A stretch of 32,625 bases of DNA from Betaproteobacteria bacterium (GTDB lineage Bacteria > Pseudomonadota > Gammaproteobacteria > Burkholderiales > Thiobacillaceae), in contig JAIFKV010000092.1 of NCBI GenBank assembly GCA_020049415.1, positions 1 to 32,625 on the forward strand, given 5' to 3'. Of the stretch, positions 8,719-16,842 are shown one piece after another. Within the stretch, counting starts at the first letter, position 1, and every line of letters begins with the position of its first letter. Made by a program: the position numbers and the translations under genes. The notes under the pieces are model-generated. The model saw only the letters and a program-made list of their open reading frames with translations. It had not been told where the DNA came from and made no database searches.

Positions 8719-8824
8719 CCGCAAGCATATTTTTGCCTGCGACATGATTCAAGGGAGGTATCTCCGCTCTTGCGCTGAAAGCCGAACAGAACAGCGGTTC
8801 TTGAGAATGACCCTTGGCTTCACG

Positions 8825-9604
8825 CTATTCTTGAGTGTTCAGATCCAGCGTCGCCAATACGGGCGTGTGGTCCGATGGTCGTTCCAGCTTGCGCGGCGCC
8901 TTGTCGATTTCGCTGGCGCGGCACAGCGGCGCCAGATCCGGCGAGAGCAGGATGTGGTCGATGCGCATGCCGAGATTGCGGCGGAAACCCATCATCCGGT
9001 AATCCCACCAACTGAAGCTTTTCTCGGGCTGTTCGAACAGTCGGAATGCATCCTTCAAGCCAAGATCGAGCAAAGCCTGAAACCGCGCGCGTTCAGGTTC
9101 GGAAACCAGCACCTGCCCTACCCAGGCTGCCGGGTCGTGGCAGTCGCGATCTTCCGGCGCGATGTTGTAGTCGCCCAGCAAGGCCAGCTTGGGATAGCGC
9201 TGCATTTCATCTTTCAGCCAAACAATCAGCGCGTCCAGCCAGGCCATTTTGTATTGGTATTTGTCGGAATCGAGGCTCTGGCCATTCGGGATGTAGACGC
9301 AAATCACGCGGACGCCATCGACGGTGGCTGCCAACACACGCTTTTGTTCATCGGCAAAGCCCGGAATGCCGGTCTGCACATCGCCAATCGGCGAGCGGCT
9401 CAGCAGCGCAACGCCGTTGTAGGTTTTCTGACCGGAAAAAGCGCTTTCATAGCCCGCCACGCGCAAGGCTTCGACGGGAAAGACATCGTCTGTCTGCTTG
9501 GTTTCCTGCAAGCAGACCACATCCGGTGCGGCGCTTTGCAGCCAGTCGAGCAGATGCGGTAGGCGGACTTTTAATGAGTTGACGTTCCAGGTGGCGAGTT
9601 TCAT
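8825..9604 (-). CDS. xthA: Exodeoxyribonuclease III
   Basis: 259 aa, full length for the ExoIII/AP endonuclease family, which cleaves abasic sites and digests 3' ends in base-excision repair. Catalytic motifs of the EEP fold are present: N7 in TWNVNS, E34 in [40 protein letters not shown] and the final SDHTPV Asp-His pair. The start is the ATG at 9604, whose product begins [14 protein letters not shown] as in typical homologues. It is divergent from aroB with an 87-bp spacer that must hold both promoters, and convergent with nothing downstream (170 bp to the nrdJ start). Confidence 0.96.
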   Translation of the reverse strand: MKLATWNVNSLKVRLPHLLDWLQSAAPDVVCLQETKQTDDVFPVEALRVAGYESAFSGQKTYNGVALLSRSPIGDVQTGIPGFADEQKRVLAATVDGVRVICVYIPNGQSLDSDKYQYKMAWLDALIVWLKDEMQRYPKLALLGDYNIAPEDRDCHDPAAWVGQVLVSEPERARFQALLDLGLKDAFRLFEQPEKSFSWWDYRMMGFRRNLGMRIDHILLSPDLAPLCRASEIDKAPRKLERPSDHTPVLATLDLNTQE

Positions 9605-9691
9605 GTCGGCTTGCTTTTCAAGGAGTGGCCCGGATTATCATTGGCAATTCCGAGTTATCTCAACCCGATCTCCCTTTCTTATTCGTTGAAC

Positions 9692-10795
9692 ATGCAAACA
9701 CTGACTGTAGAACTCGGCGACCGCGCCTATCCCATCCACATCGGCCCTGGCCTGCTTGATCGCGCCGATCTGGTTTTGCCACACCTGATTCAAAAACGCG
9801 CGGTGATCGTCACCAACACCACGGTTGGGCCGCTGTATCTTGAGCGTTTCAGCCAAACGCTGAAGAACGCCGGTATGCAAGTTGATTCGGTCGTGCTGCC
9901 GGATGGCGAGGCGTACAAAAACTGGGAAACGCTCAACCTGATCTTCGACGCACTGCTTACCCAACGCGCCGAGCGCAAAACCACACTGATCGCGCTCGGT
10001 GGTGGTGTCATCGGCGATCTCACCGGCTTTGCCGCAGCCAGCTACCAGCGCGGCATGCCGTTCATCCAGATTCCAACCACCTTGTTGGCGCAGGTGGATT
10101 CGTCGGTCGGTGGCAAGACCGGCATCAACCATCCCCTCGGTAAAAACATGATCGGCGCGTTCTATCAGCCGCAACTGGTGCTGGCCGATACCGAGACGCT
10201 GAACACGTTGCCTGCGCGCGAGCTGTCGGCCGGACTGGCGGAAGTCATCAAATACGGACTGATTCGCGACCTGCCTTTCCTGGAATGGCTGGAAGCCAAT
10301 ATGGAAGCCTTGATGGCGCGCGATACCACCGCGCTGACCTACGCCATTCGCCGTTCCTGCGAAAACAAGGCAGAGGTGGTTGCCGCCGATGAACGCGAAT
10401 CCGGCCAGCGCGCCCTGCTCAACCTGGGACACACCTTCGGCCACGCCATCGAAACCGGCATGGGCTACGGCAACTGGCTGCACGGCGAAGGAGTTTCCGC
10501 TGGGACGATGCTGGCGGCAGACCTGTCGCGTCGGATGGGGCTGATTTCCACCGCTGACGTCGAACGCATCGCCGCGCTGTTCCACCGTGCCGGCCTGCCA
10601 GTGGTCGCGCCTGATCTGGGTTATGACGCTTATATGGACTACATGGGCGTCGACAAAAAAGTGGAAGCCGGCCGTATTCGCTTCGTACTGTTCAAACAAC
10701 TGGGCGAAGCGTTCGTCAGCGGCCCGGGCACTCCAAACGATTACGACCCAGACGCCTTGCGCGCGACACTGACAGAAGCCGTATCAAAAAGTTAA
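9692..10795 (+). CDS. aroB: 3-dehydroquinate synthase
   Basis: 367 aa from the ATG at 9692 ([18 protein letters not shown]). The in-frame extension to 9611 is not family-like. AroB converts DAHP to 3-dehydroquinate in the shikimate pathway using NAD and a divalent metal. Family landmarks are [19 protein letters not shown], the [21 protein letters not shown] substrate loop, AEVIKYGLI, the metal-binding [11 protein letters not shown], and [10 protein letters not shown]. In many betaproteobacteria aroB is followed directly by dgt. Here a hipBA-type module lies between them. No strong Shine-Dalgarno is visible. Confidence 0.97.
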   Translation: MQTLTVELGDRAYPIHIGPGLLDRADLVLPHLIQKRAVIVTNTTVGPLYLERFSQTLKNAGMQVDSVVLPDGEAYKNWETLNLIFDALLTQRAERKTTLIALGGGVIGDLTGFAAASYQRGMPFIQIPTTLLAQVDSSVGGKTGINHPLGKNMIGAFYQPQLVLADTETLNTLPARELSAGLAEVIKYGLIRDLPFLEWLEANMEALMARDTTALTYAIRRSCENKAEVVAADERESGQRALLNLGHTFGHAIETGMGYGNWLHGEGVSAGTMLAADLSRRMGLISTADVERIAALFHRAGLPVVAPDLGYDAYMDYMGVDKKVEAGRIRFVLFKQLGEAFVSGPGTPNDYDPDALRATLTEAVSKS

Positions 10796-10808
10796 ACACA
10801 AAACATTC

Positions 10809-10843
10809 TTTCCATTAAAAGCATTTAATGCAGATAATGGAAA
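10809..10843. promoter_or_regulatory. 35-bp nested palindrome, candidate HipB operator
   Basis: Outer arms TTTCCATTA (10809-10817) and TAATGGAAA (10835-10843) are perfect complements. Centred between them is an inner palindrome GCATT-T-AATGC (10821-10831), with 3-nt spacers on both sides, so the whole site is symmetric about 10826. The location just before hipB and the TCC/GGA arms recall HipB operators of the TATCC-N8-GGATA kind. The site overlaps the two upstream ATG codons at 10828 and 10837, which argues for the ATG at 10846 as the real hipB start. Confidence 0.65.
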
Positions 10844-10845
10844 CC

Positions 10846-11145
10846 ATGTTTTCTGAAAATATCACAACCATCCTGCAGAAACTCGGCGACCGCCTGCGCG
10901 CCGAGCGACTCGCCCGCAACGAATCACAAATCCGCTTTGCCGCGCGTATCGGCATATCCGTGCCAACCTTGCGCCGTATGGAACAGGGCGATGCCAGCGC
11001 ACAAATCGGCCACTGGTTCACCGCCTTGACGCTGCTCGGCCGCATTGCCGATACCGAAGCTCTACTCGCCCCGCGCAACAGCCTGTTCGACATTGCCGCA
11101 CAGGCCGACAAACCGACGCGTCAAAGGGCTCGCAGAAAAGCATGA
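10846..11145 (+). CDS. HipB-like XRE-family antitoxin/repressor
   Basis: 99 aa from the ATG at 10846. ATGs at 10828 and 10837 lie inside the palindromic operator and are less likely. An XRE helix-turn-helix spans about residues 10-65 (LGDRLRAERLARNESQIRFAARIGISVPTLRRMEQG), followed by a short basic tail (RQRARRKA). The stop overlaps the ATG of the following HipA-like gene (ATGA). In HipBA modules the XRE protein dimerises on the operator, represses the operon and holds the kinase inactive. The ALLAPRNSLFDI tail segment resembles the C-terminal region that contacts HipA. Orphan-sounding alternatives (a generic XRE regulator) are unlikely given the adjacent kinase. Confidence 0.85.
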   Translation: MFSENITTILQKLGDRLRAERLARNESQIRFAARIGISVPTLRRMEQGDASAQIGHWFTALTLLGRIADTEALLAPRNSLFDIAAQADKPTRQRARRKA

Positions 11146-12386
11146 TCCGCCTCGATCTCTGGCTGACGCTGGCCACTGGCGAAAAACTGCGCGCTGCCGA
11201 ACTGGCGTTTGGCGATGCGGATTTTCAAGGCCGCTACGCCAGCGCGTTCCGCTATACGCCGGATTATCTGGCCGACGCCCGCGCCTTTGCCCTCGACCCG
11301 GCGGCGCTGCCGCTGAGCGAGCAGGAATTCCACGGCAAACAACTCGATACGCCGCTGCTGGCGCTGGAAGACGCGCTGCCCGACGACTGGGGCCGCCGCT
11401 TGCTGATCTTGTGCCACAGCCTGCCGCGCGGCTGCCAGTCAGAACCGTATCTGTTGCAGGCATTGGCAGGGAATGGGCTGGGTGCGCTTGGTTTTTACCC
11501 GCCCGGCCAAACACCTGGCGGGGAAGCCAATGCCGCTTCCCTGCTTGAATTGCAAGCACTGCTCGATGCTGCGCAACGGTTGGAGCAAGAGGTTGGCAAC
11601 CCCGGCAACGCTGTCATCGACGACACCACGCGCAGCCTGCTCGCTGCGGGAAGTTCACCCGGCGGAGCGCGGCCAAAGGCGTTGGTATATGACGGCACAG
11701 GACAATGGATCGCCAAATTCCCTAGCCGAAGCGACGATGTCGACATGGTCGGTCTGGAAGCCGCCAGCCTCGAACTGGCGCGATTGGCGGGTCTGGAAGT
11801 ACCGGATTTCCGATTGGTCGAGTTGGATCACAACCGCCGCGTGCTTCTGGTCAAACGCTTCGACCTGAATCCGCTCAATTCCATCAACATGCGCGGCCGT
11901 CTTCACATGCTGAGTTTCCGTGCGCTGCTTCAAGCCAGCGGCTATTACGTCCTGCGCTACTTCGACCTGATCGCAGCCTTGCGCCAGCATGGCGCGCAGC
12001 CGGAACAAGATGTGCCGCGAATGTTCAGGCAGATGGTGTTCAACGCCCTGCTCGGCAACACCGACGATCATCTAAAAAACTTCTGCTTGCTCGCCGATGC
12101 CAGCGGTTATCGCCTGTCACCCGCCTTCGATCTGCTGCCGGACACCGGCGACCGACGCGAACATGTGTTGTTGTTCGATCTCACCCCACTGCCGCCAAGT
12201 CCTGCTGAACTGGCCGCACTCGGGCGCAAATGGGGCGTCAGTGGTGCAGCAGCAATCTGCCAGGAAGTTGAAGCGGCGGTGCTGCGCTTCAGTGAAGTCG
12301 CCGCTGACAATAAAGTCCCCGCAAACGAAATCACCCGCTTCGCCGAAGACATCGCCCGACGCTGTCGCACCGAAAGGCAACCATGA
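11142..12386 (+). CDS. HipA-like serine/threonine kinase toxin
   Basis: 414 aa. The N-terminal HipA-coupling subdomain (about residues 1-110, ending [10 protein letters not shown]) is followed by the kinase part. This has a Gly-rich loop [12 protein letters not shown], the ATP Lys in WIAKFPS, and the [10 protein letters not shown] strand. The catalytic motif [10 protein letters not shown] and the Mg-binding SPAFDLLPD are also present. HipA kinases phosphorylate glutamyl-tRNA synthetase or related targets and slow growth. The target of this one cannot be read from sequence. It is coupled to hipB at its start and to dgt at its stop (ATGA at 12383), so dgt translation may depend on this operon. 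Key catalytic residues look intact, so it is probably active. Confidence 0.88.
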   Translation: MIRLDLWLTLATGEKLRAAELAFGDADFQGRYASAFRYTPDYLADARAFALDPAALPLSEQEFHGKQLDTPLLALEDALPDDWGRRLLILCHSLPRGCQSEPYLLQALAGNGLGALGFYPPGQTPGGEANAASLLELQALLDAAQRLEQEVGNPGNAVIDDTTRSLLAAGSSPGGARPKALVYDGTGQWIAKFPSRSDDVDMVGLEAASLELARLAGLEVPDFRLVELDHNRRVLLVKRFDLNPLNSINMRGRLHMLSFRALLQASGYYVLRYFDLIAALRQHGAQPEQDVPRMFRQMVFNALLGNTDDHLKNFCLLADASGYRLSPAFDLLPDTGDRREHVLLFDLTPLPPSPAELAALGRKWGVSGAAAICQEVEAAVLRFSEVAADNKVPANEITRFAEDIARRCRTERQP

Positions 12387-13519
12387 CTGAACCTGCAATG
12401 AACACAGCCCCGTACGCCGCCCGTTCCGCCCAAACCCGGGGCCGTCGTCACCCGGAACCGGCCGCCGCACCACGTTCCGAATTCCAGCGCGATCGCGACC
12501 GCATCGTGCATTCCACCGCCTTCCGCCGGCTGGAATACAAGACTCAGGTATTCATCAACCATGAAGGCGACCTGTTCCGCACCCGTTTGACGCACAGTCT
12601 GGAAGTCGCCCAGATCGGCCGCACGCTGGCGCGCATGCTGGGTCTGGACGAAGACTTAACGGAAACCCTGGCGCTGGCGCACGACCTCGGCCACACCCCG
12701 TTCGGCCATGTCGGCCAGGACGTACTCAACGCCTGCATGAAGGAGCACGGCGGCTTCGAGCACAACCTGCAATCACTTCGCGTGGTCGATGCGCTGGAAC
12801 AGAAATACGCCGAGTTTGAAGGTCTCAACCTCACCTTTGAATCGCGTGAAGGCATCCTCAAACATTGCTCGCTGAAGAATGCTGAAAAACTCGGTGACGT
12901 CGGCCGCCGTTTCATCGAGGGCCGGCAACCCTCGCTGGAAGCACAAATCACCAACCTGGCCGACGAAATCGCCTACAACAACCACGACGTCGACGACGGC
13001 CTGCGCTCCGGCCTGATCACGGTTGAACAGTTGGAACAGGTAGAAATCTTCGCCCGCCACCTCGCCACTGTGCGCACCCTCTACCCCGACTTGACCGACC
13101 GCCGCCTGATCCACGAAACCGTGCGCCGCATGATCAACACGCTGGTGGTCGACATGCTGGAACAGACCCGCAGCAACATCGCCCAACATAATCCGCAAAG
13201 CCTGGACGAAGTGCGAAGCTGCCCGCAACTTGCCGCTTTCAGCGAAGGCATGCTGGGCCAACACCGTGAACTCAAGCGCTTCCTGTTCCAGAACCTGTAT
13301 CGCCATTACAAAGTGGTACGCATGAGCGAAAAAGCGCAACGACTGCTGCGCGACCTGTTCACCGCGTTTAGCGCCGAACCGCGTCTGATGCCGCCGGAAC
13401 ACCACGCCCGCGCCGACCAAGATCCGCACCGCGCCGTCTGCGACTACATCGCCGGCATGACCGACCGCTACGCGATCCGCGAACATCGGCGGATTTATGA
13501 CATCGAGGAATTGGCGTAA
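12383..13519 (+). CDS. dgt: Deoxyguanosinetriphosphate triphosphohydrolase-like HD protein
   Basis: 378 aa, HD-superfamily dNTPase of the Dgt type (dNTP to deoxynucleoside plus triphosphate). The N-terminal [22 protein letters not shown] signature is followed by the HD metal residues in [10 protein letters not shown] and [18 protein letters not shown], with the further Asp in [16 protein letters not shown]. The ATG at 12383 overlaps the hipA stop. A second in-frame ATG at 12398 is possible. The last 88 bp of this gene recur, about 90% identical, at 14249-14336 beyond a toxin-antitoxin pair. The present C-terminus may therefore be an acquired replacement of an older one, or the reverse. Confidence 0.93.
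   Translation: MTEPAMNTAPYAARSAQTRGRRHPEPAAAPRSEFQRDRDRIVHSTAFRRLEYKTQVFINHEGDLFRTRLTHSLEVAQIGRTLARMLGLDEDLTETLALAHDLGHTPFGHVGQDVLNACMKEHGGFEHNLQSLRVVDALEQKYAEFEGLNLTFESREGILKHCSLKNAEKLGDVGRRFIEGRQPSLEAQITNLADEIAYNNHDVDDGLRSGLITVEQLEQVEIFARHLATVRTLYPDLTDRRLIHETVRRMINTLVVDMLEQTRSNIAQHNPQSLDEVRSCPQLAAFSEGMLGQHRELKRFLFQNLYRHYKVVRMSEKAQRLLRDLFTAFSAEPRLMPPEHHARADQDPHRAVCDYIAGMTDRYAIREHRRIYDIEELA
13432..13519 (+). repeat. dgt 3'-end direct repeat, copy 1 (inside dgt)
   Basis: The final 88 bp of dgt. It aligns without gaps (offset 817 bp) to 14249-14336 with about 9 differences. The two copies bracket the vapBC-like pair. Confidence 0.85.
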
Positions 13520-13542
13520 ATCGGGGCATCCGCCTAAAATTC

Positions 13543-13557
13543 TTACCAACTTGGTAA
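13543..13557. promoter_or_regulatory. Perfect 7-1-7 palindrome, candidate operator of the AbrB/PIN module
   Basis: TTACCAA-C-TTGGTAA lies 18 bp upstream of the antitoxin ATG. This is a typical position for autoregulation by a swapped-hairpin AbrB/MazE-type antitoxin dimer. Confidence 0.6.
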
Positions 13558-13575
13558 TACCTAACGAGGCAAACC

Positions 13576-13824
13576 ATGCGACTTACCAGCAAAGGCCAAG
13601 TCACCATTCCGCAAGACATCAGAGAAAAAGCCGGCTTGATGCCAGGCAGCGAAGTCGAATTCCATTTTGAGGACGGACGTGTATGGCTGGCACGCAACGA
13701 AGACCATGCCGAGCTTCGGCGCAATCGGATTCGCGCTGCCATCAAGACAATCAGCGGGAGTGCAAATGCCAATATTGATCTGTCAACCGACGACATCATG
13801 GCCCTGACACGGGGCGAGGACTGA
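13576..13824 (+). CDS. AbrB/MazE/VapB-type antitoxin
   Basis: 82 aa. The N-terminal swapped-hairpin DNA-binding domain MRLTSKGQVTIPQDIREKAGLMPGSEVEF is unmistakable (about residues 1-45). The C-terminal part (LSTDDIMALTRGED) is the short acidic toxin-binding tail usual for antitoxins paired with PIN toxins. GAGG is placed about 7 nt upstream of the ATG, and a perfect palindrome at 13543-13557 is its probable operator. The stop codon falls inside the first codons of the PIN frame that follows, the usual overlapping layout of these modules. Confidence 0.9.
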   Translation: MRLTSKGQVTIPQDIREKAGLMPGSEVEFHFEDGRVWLARNEDHAELRRNRIRAAIKTISGSANANIDLSTDDIMALTRGED

Positions 13825-14227
13825 CGAGTATCTGGTCGACAGCAATATCCTGCTTGATATTGTCAAAGCACAAGAACCGTTCAACGCATGGTCAGCCACC
13901 GCATTGGAAAACGCCTTGATTGATGGGCCCGTACTGATCAATCCCATCATTTATACAGAAGTATCCATTGCCTATACCAGCGCTGCCGAACTGAATCGAG
14001 TGTTGGCTCGACTAACAATCGAACGTCATGACCTGCCCTGGAGCGCCGCCTATCTGGCAGGCCAAGCCTTTCTGCAATATCGCCGCCAAGGCGGACAAAA
14101 AACAGCCCCGCTGCCTGACTTCTACATCGGTGCGGACGCCCAGGTTTCCGGCTTCACCCTGATCACCCGTGATGCCCGCCGCTACCGTTCTTATTTTCCA
14201 TCGCTGAATTTACTGACGATGGAATGA
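13817..14227 (+). CDS. VapC-like PIN-domain toxin, apparent loss of ATG start
   Basis: Intact PIN-domain frame of about 136 codons, beginning (AGG)-T-D-E-Y-L-V-D-S-N-I-L-L-D. The acidic residues of the RNase site are present: Asp in YLVDSN, Glu in YTEVSIAY, Asp in LPDFYIGAD and Asp in ITRDARRY. No ATG, GTG or TTG lies upstream of the first catalytic Asp before an in-frame stop at 13805. The codon at 13817 is AGG, exactly where ATG is expected in an overlap with the antitoxin end. One T-to-G change (antitoxin GAT to GAG) would explain it. Translation could still begin at CTG 13832, keeping the Asp. A TTG at 13904 would delete it. The toxin is either silenced or weakly expressed. Confidence 0.75.
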   Translation, partial: RTDEYLVDSNILLDIVKAQEPFNAWSATALENALIDGPVLINPIIYTEVSIAYTSAAELNRVLARLTIERHDLPWSAAYLAGQAFLQYRRQGGQKTAPLPDFYIGADAQVSGFTLITRDARRYRSYFPSLNLLTME

Positions 14228-14248
14228 CACAGTCAAACACACGGACCA

Positions 14249-14336
14249 CGCCGTCTGCGACTTCATCGCCGGCATGACCGTCCGCTACGAGATCCGCGAG
14301 CATCGGCGGATTTATGACATTGCGGAATTGACGTAG
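14249..14336 (+). repeat. dgt 3'-end direct repeat, copy 2 (remnant outside dgt)
   Basis: An 88-bp gap-free match to 13432-13519, about 90% identical. It still encodes a Dgt-like terminus (HAVCDFIAGMTVRY...[14 protein letters not shown], stop TAG) with no gene body in front. Similarity fades upstream of about 14242. Most likely it is the stranded original or donor end of dgt left by insertion of the antitoxin/toxin pair. Confidence 0.85.
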
Positions 14337-14511
14337 CGTGCAAAATGGGCTGAAACAAGTGCTACTGAAACTGTAAACAACGAGTCACTGGACTTTCAGG
14401 GTGACAGAATCTATCGCCAAATGCGGCTCGCACAACAACTCAATGTCATTTATCTACAATGACTTACATGAAAACTGGGCATAATTAAGGCAGATTTAAC
14501 ATGCATCAACT
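14337..14511. other. Intergenic spacer, no gene recognised
   Basis: AT-richer stretch between the dgt remnant and the REPIN-like hairpin. I see no coding frame with a ribosome site. It probably includes the promoter for the HIT gene, but no convincing -35/-10 pair could be fixed. Confidence 0.4.
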
Positions 14512-14580
14512 GGTAGGAGCGTCCGCTTGCGGCGCGATGTTTTGGCAAAGAGATTCGCGCCGAAAGCGGACGCTCCTACC
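14512..14580. repeat. REPIN-like hairpin (two inverted REP units)
   Basis: Two 26-bp arms (14512-14537 and 14555-14580) are complementary except for one position, with a 17-bp loop. The arm begins GGTAGGAGCGTCCGCTTGCG and ends CGGCGCGA. The GTAGGAGCG start and the internal GCGG-type palindrome are the hallmark of REP sequences mobilised by TnpA-REP (RAYT) transposases. It is 41 bp upstream of the HIT gene ATG, so it would sit in or near the 5' leader. Confidence 0.8.
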
Positions 14581-14621
14581 TTGAATTACTTTACCTTGGA
14601 GCCTTGTTGTGAACGAAAGCC

Positions 14622-15053
14622 ATGCCAGCTACTGATTGCCCATTATGCCAACCCGATGCCGTGGAAATGGTCATCTGGTCCGACACCTTCTGCCGCGTTA
14701 TCTGGGTGGATGACGCCCATTACCCCGGTTTCTGCCGTGTCATCCTGAATGCGCACGTCAAGGAAATGACCGACTTGCCGCCCGCCGAGCGGCTGCGTTT
14801 GATGAACGTGGTATTCGCGGTCGAAACAGCTGTGAGGGAAGTCGCGCAGCCGGACAAGATCAATCTGGCCAGTCTCGGTAACATGGTGCCGCATGTGCAT
14901 TGGCATGTGATTCCGCGCTGGGCGGATGATGTCAATTTTCCGGATGCGATCTGGGCGGCGTCACGCCGTACTGCCTCACCCCGTGGCGTCCCTAAGGATT
15001 TCAGGGCGCAATTGCAGGCGCGTATCCCGTCCTTGCTACAGCGGGTGCAATAA
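14622..15053 (+). CDS. HIT-family hydrolase
   Basis: 143 aa. The histidine triad is seen as MVPHVHWHVIPRW (HxHxH), the nucleotide-phosphate catalytic motif of the HIT superfamily. These enzymes hydrolyse or transfer nucleotides from dinucleoside polyphosphates or AMP-lysine-type substrates. The CPLC pair at residues 6-9 may bind zinc, as in some Hint-like members. The exact substrate cannot be assigned. It lies between the REPIN-like repeat and the Pit transporter, 98 bp upstream of the latter. Confidence 0.9.
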   Translation: MPATDCPLCQPDAVEMVIWSDTFCRVIWVDDAHYPGFCRVILNAHVKEMTDLPPAERLRLMNVVFAVETAVREVAQPDKINLASLGNMVPHVHWHVIPRWADDVNFPDAIWAASRRTASPRGVPKDFRAQLQARIPSLLQRVQ

Positions 15054-15151
15054 CCCTTCTTTCTGCATTTCTCTCGTTGGTTTGTTACAGGATAATGACG
15101 GTTTTATTACAGTCATTCGCCCGGTGAGCAGCAGCCAGCGGACGTCTGGCG

Positions 15152-16756
15152 ATGAGCCGGAGAGTCCGCGTGGAACTGAAGCATCTGGATGATATCGAGC
15201 GCGCTACCAAGCGCGGTCGCAATGAGTTGTTTCGAATCGGCATGGCCTTGCTGTTTATTGTTGGCGTCATGCTTTATGCCGGTATGCGCGGTGATGGCGA
15301 GTTCAGTTTGATTCTGGTGGTGGCCGCGATGATCGGCGGCTACATGGCGATGAATATCGGTGCCAACGATGTCGCCAACAACGTCGGTCCGGCGGTCGGT
15401 TCGAAGGCATTGACGCTGGCGGGCGCGCTGGTGATCGCCGCCATATTCGAAGCTGCGGGCGCGTTGATCGCCGGCGGCGAAGTGGTCGGCACCATTCGCA
15501 GCGGCATCATCGACCCTAACCGGATTTCCGATGCCGACACCTTTGTTTGGGTGATGATGGCGGCGTTGCTCGCTGGCGCGCTCTGGCTCAACCTGGCTAC
15601 CGCCTTCGGTGCGCCGGTATCCACCACCCATTCCATCGTCGGCGCGGTGCTCGGCGCCGGTATCGCCGCCAGCGGCTGGGACGTGGCGAACTGGGGCACC
15701 ATGGGCGCTATCGCCGCGAGCTGGGTGATCTCGCCGCTGATGGGCGGGCTGTTTGCCGCCGGCTTCCTCTATCTGGTGAAGCGGGTCATCACCTATCAGC
15801 AGGATATGTCGGCGGCGGCTGGCCGCAATGTGCCGCTGCTGGTGGCGGGCATGGCCTGGGTGTTCGCCGCATATCTGATCTTGAAAGGACTGGGAAAGAT
15901 CTGGAAGATCGAGTTTCTAAGCGCAGTGTTGATCGGCCTGGTTATCGCTGTGCTGATTTACTTCATCGTCAAACCGATCATCGCCGCGCGTAGCCGCGAC
16001 ATCGGCAACAGCAAGGCAGGAGTCAATCAATTGTTTACGGTGCCGTTGATCTTCGCGGCGGCGCTGCTCAGTTTTGCGCACGGCTCGAATGACGTCGCCA
16101 ATGCGGTCGGTCCGCTTGCCGCGATTGTCGATATCGTCAGCACCGGCGTCACTGAAATCAGCGCCGATGCACCGATCCCGCTCTGGGTGATGATGATTGG
16201 CGCACTTGGCATCGGCCTCGGCCTGGCGCTGTTTGGGCCGAGAGTGATCCGGACGGTCGGCACGGAAATCACTGAACTGGATCAGATGCGCGCCTATTGC
16301 ATTGCCATGTCGGCCACCATCACGGTCATTGTCGCCAGCCAGTTCGGTCTGCCGATCAGTTCAACCCACGTTGCGGTCGGCGGCGTGTTCGGGGTTGGCT
16401 TTCTGCGCGAGTATCTGAAGAAGAATTACTCCCGCATGTTGGCCGATATCAAGCTGCATCATCCGGAAGGCGATCAGACCGCGATCGATGCTTTCATGGC
16501 GCGCTTTGCCAAAGCCGCCATCGATGATAAAGGCGCCATGCTGGAAGAGCTCAAGCGCAGCGCCAAGCAGCAGCTCGACCCGGCGCATTTCTCGAAAATG
16601 GAACGCAAGGGATTGCGCAAGGTGTATCGCGAGGAACTGGTGAAGCGCTCGCAACTGCTGCGCATCGCCGCCGCCTGGATCATTACCGTGCCGGCTTCAG
16701 CGCTGATGGCGGCGATTCTGTTTTATATGATGCGCGGGATGCTGCTGCCGGCCTGA
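15152..16756 (+). CDS. Inorganic phosphate transporter, Pit family
   Basis: 534-aa polytopic membrane protein. It carries the two duplicated Pit signatures GANDVANNVGPAVGS (N-half) and HGSNDVANAVGPLAAI (C-half), each followed by hydrophobic helices and an STTHSIVG/SSTHVAVG motif. This is a low-affinity metal-phosphate/H+ symporter of the inner membrane. The large, charged cytoplasmic loop near the C-terminus (about residues 425-500) is as in PitA-like bacterial members. The ATG at 15152 lacks a good ribosome site. A GTG at 15170 has GGAGAG 5 nt upstream and yields MELKHLDDIE, and may be the true start. No phoU-like partner is adjacent. Confidence 0.93.
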   Translation: MSRRVRVELKHLDDIERATKRGRNELFRIGMALLFIVGVMLYAGMRGDGEFSLILVVAAMIGGYMAMNIGANDVANNVGPAVGSKALTLAGALVIAAIFEAAGALIAGGEVVGTIRSGIIDPNRISDADTFVWVMMAALLAGALWLNLATAFGAPVSTTHSIVGAVLGAGIAASGWDVANWGTMGAIAASWVISPLMGGLFAAGFLYLVKRVITYQQDMSAAAGRNVPLLVAGMAWVFAAYLILKGLGKIWKIEFLSAVLIGLVIAVLIYFIVKPIIAARSRDIGNSKAGVNQLFTVPLIFAAALLSFAHGSNDVANAVGPLAAIVDIVSTGVTEISADAPIPLWVMMIGALGIGLGLALFGPRVIRTVGTEITELDQMRAYCIAMSATITVIVASQFGLPISSTHVAVGGVFGVGFLREYLKKNYSRMLADIKLHHPEGDQTAIDAFMARFAKAAIDDKGAMLEELKRSAKQQLDPAHFSKMERKGLRKVYREELVKRSQLLRIAAAWIITVPASALMAAILFYMMRGMLLPA

Positions 16757-16842
16757 GCGCGTCCCAGAACATCCCTAATCCCGGAATCTGACCGCCATGC
16801 GTATCGTCGGCGGCAAAGGCACGACCCAAATCCGATGGTCAA

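Noticed and set aside
8655..8824. Cobalamin riboswitch before nrdJ
   Set aside because: The spacer is short, has no B12-box-like GCCACTG element, and is already explained by the NrdR box pair.
9638..10699. 353-codon frame antisense to aroB
   Set aside because: Antisense shadow of a clearly recognised AroB; no ribosome site or domain.
13904..14227. TTG at 13904 as the PIN toxin start
   Set aside because: It would remove the first catalytic Asp and the core first strand, and there is no ribosome site.
16780..16805. GGAAT...GACCGCCATG segment similar to one near 5645
   Set aside because: The match is about 20 bp with an internal gap and no extension; too short to call a repeat.
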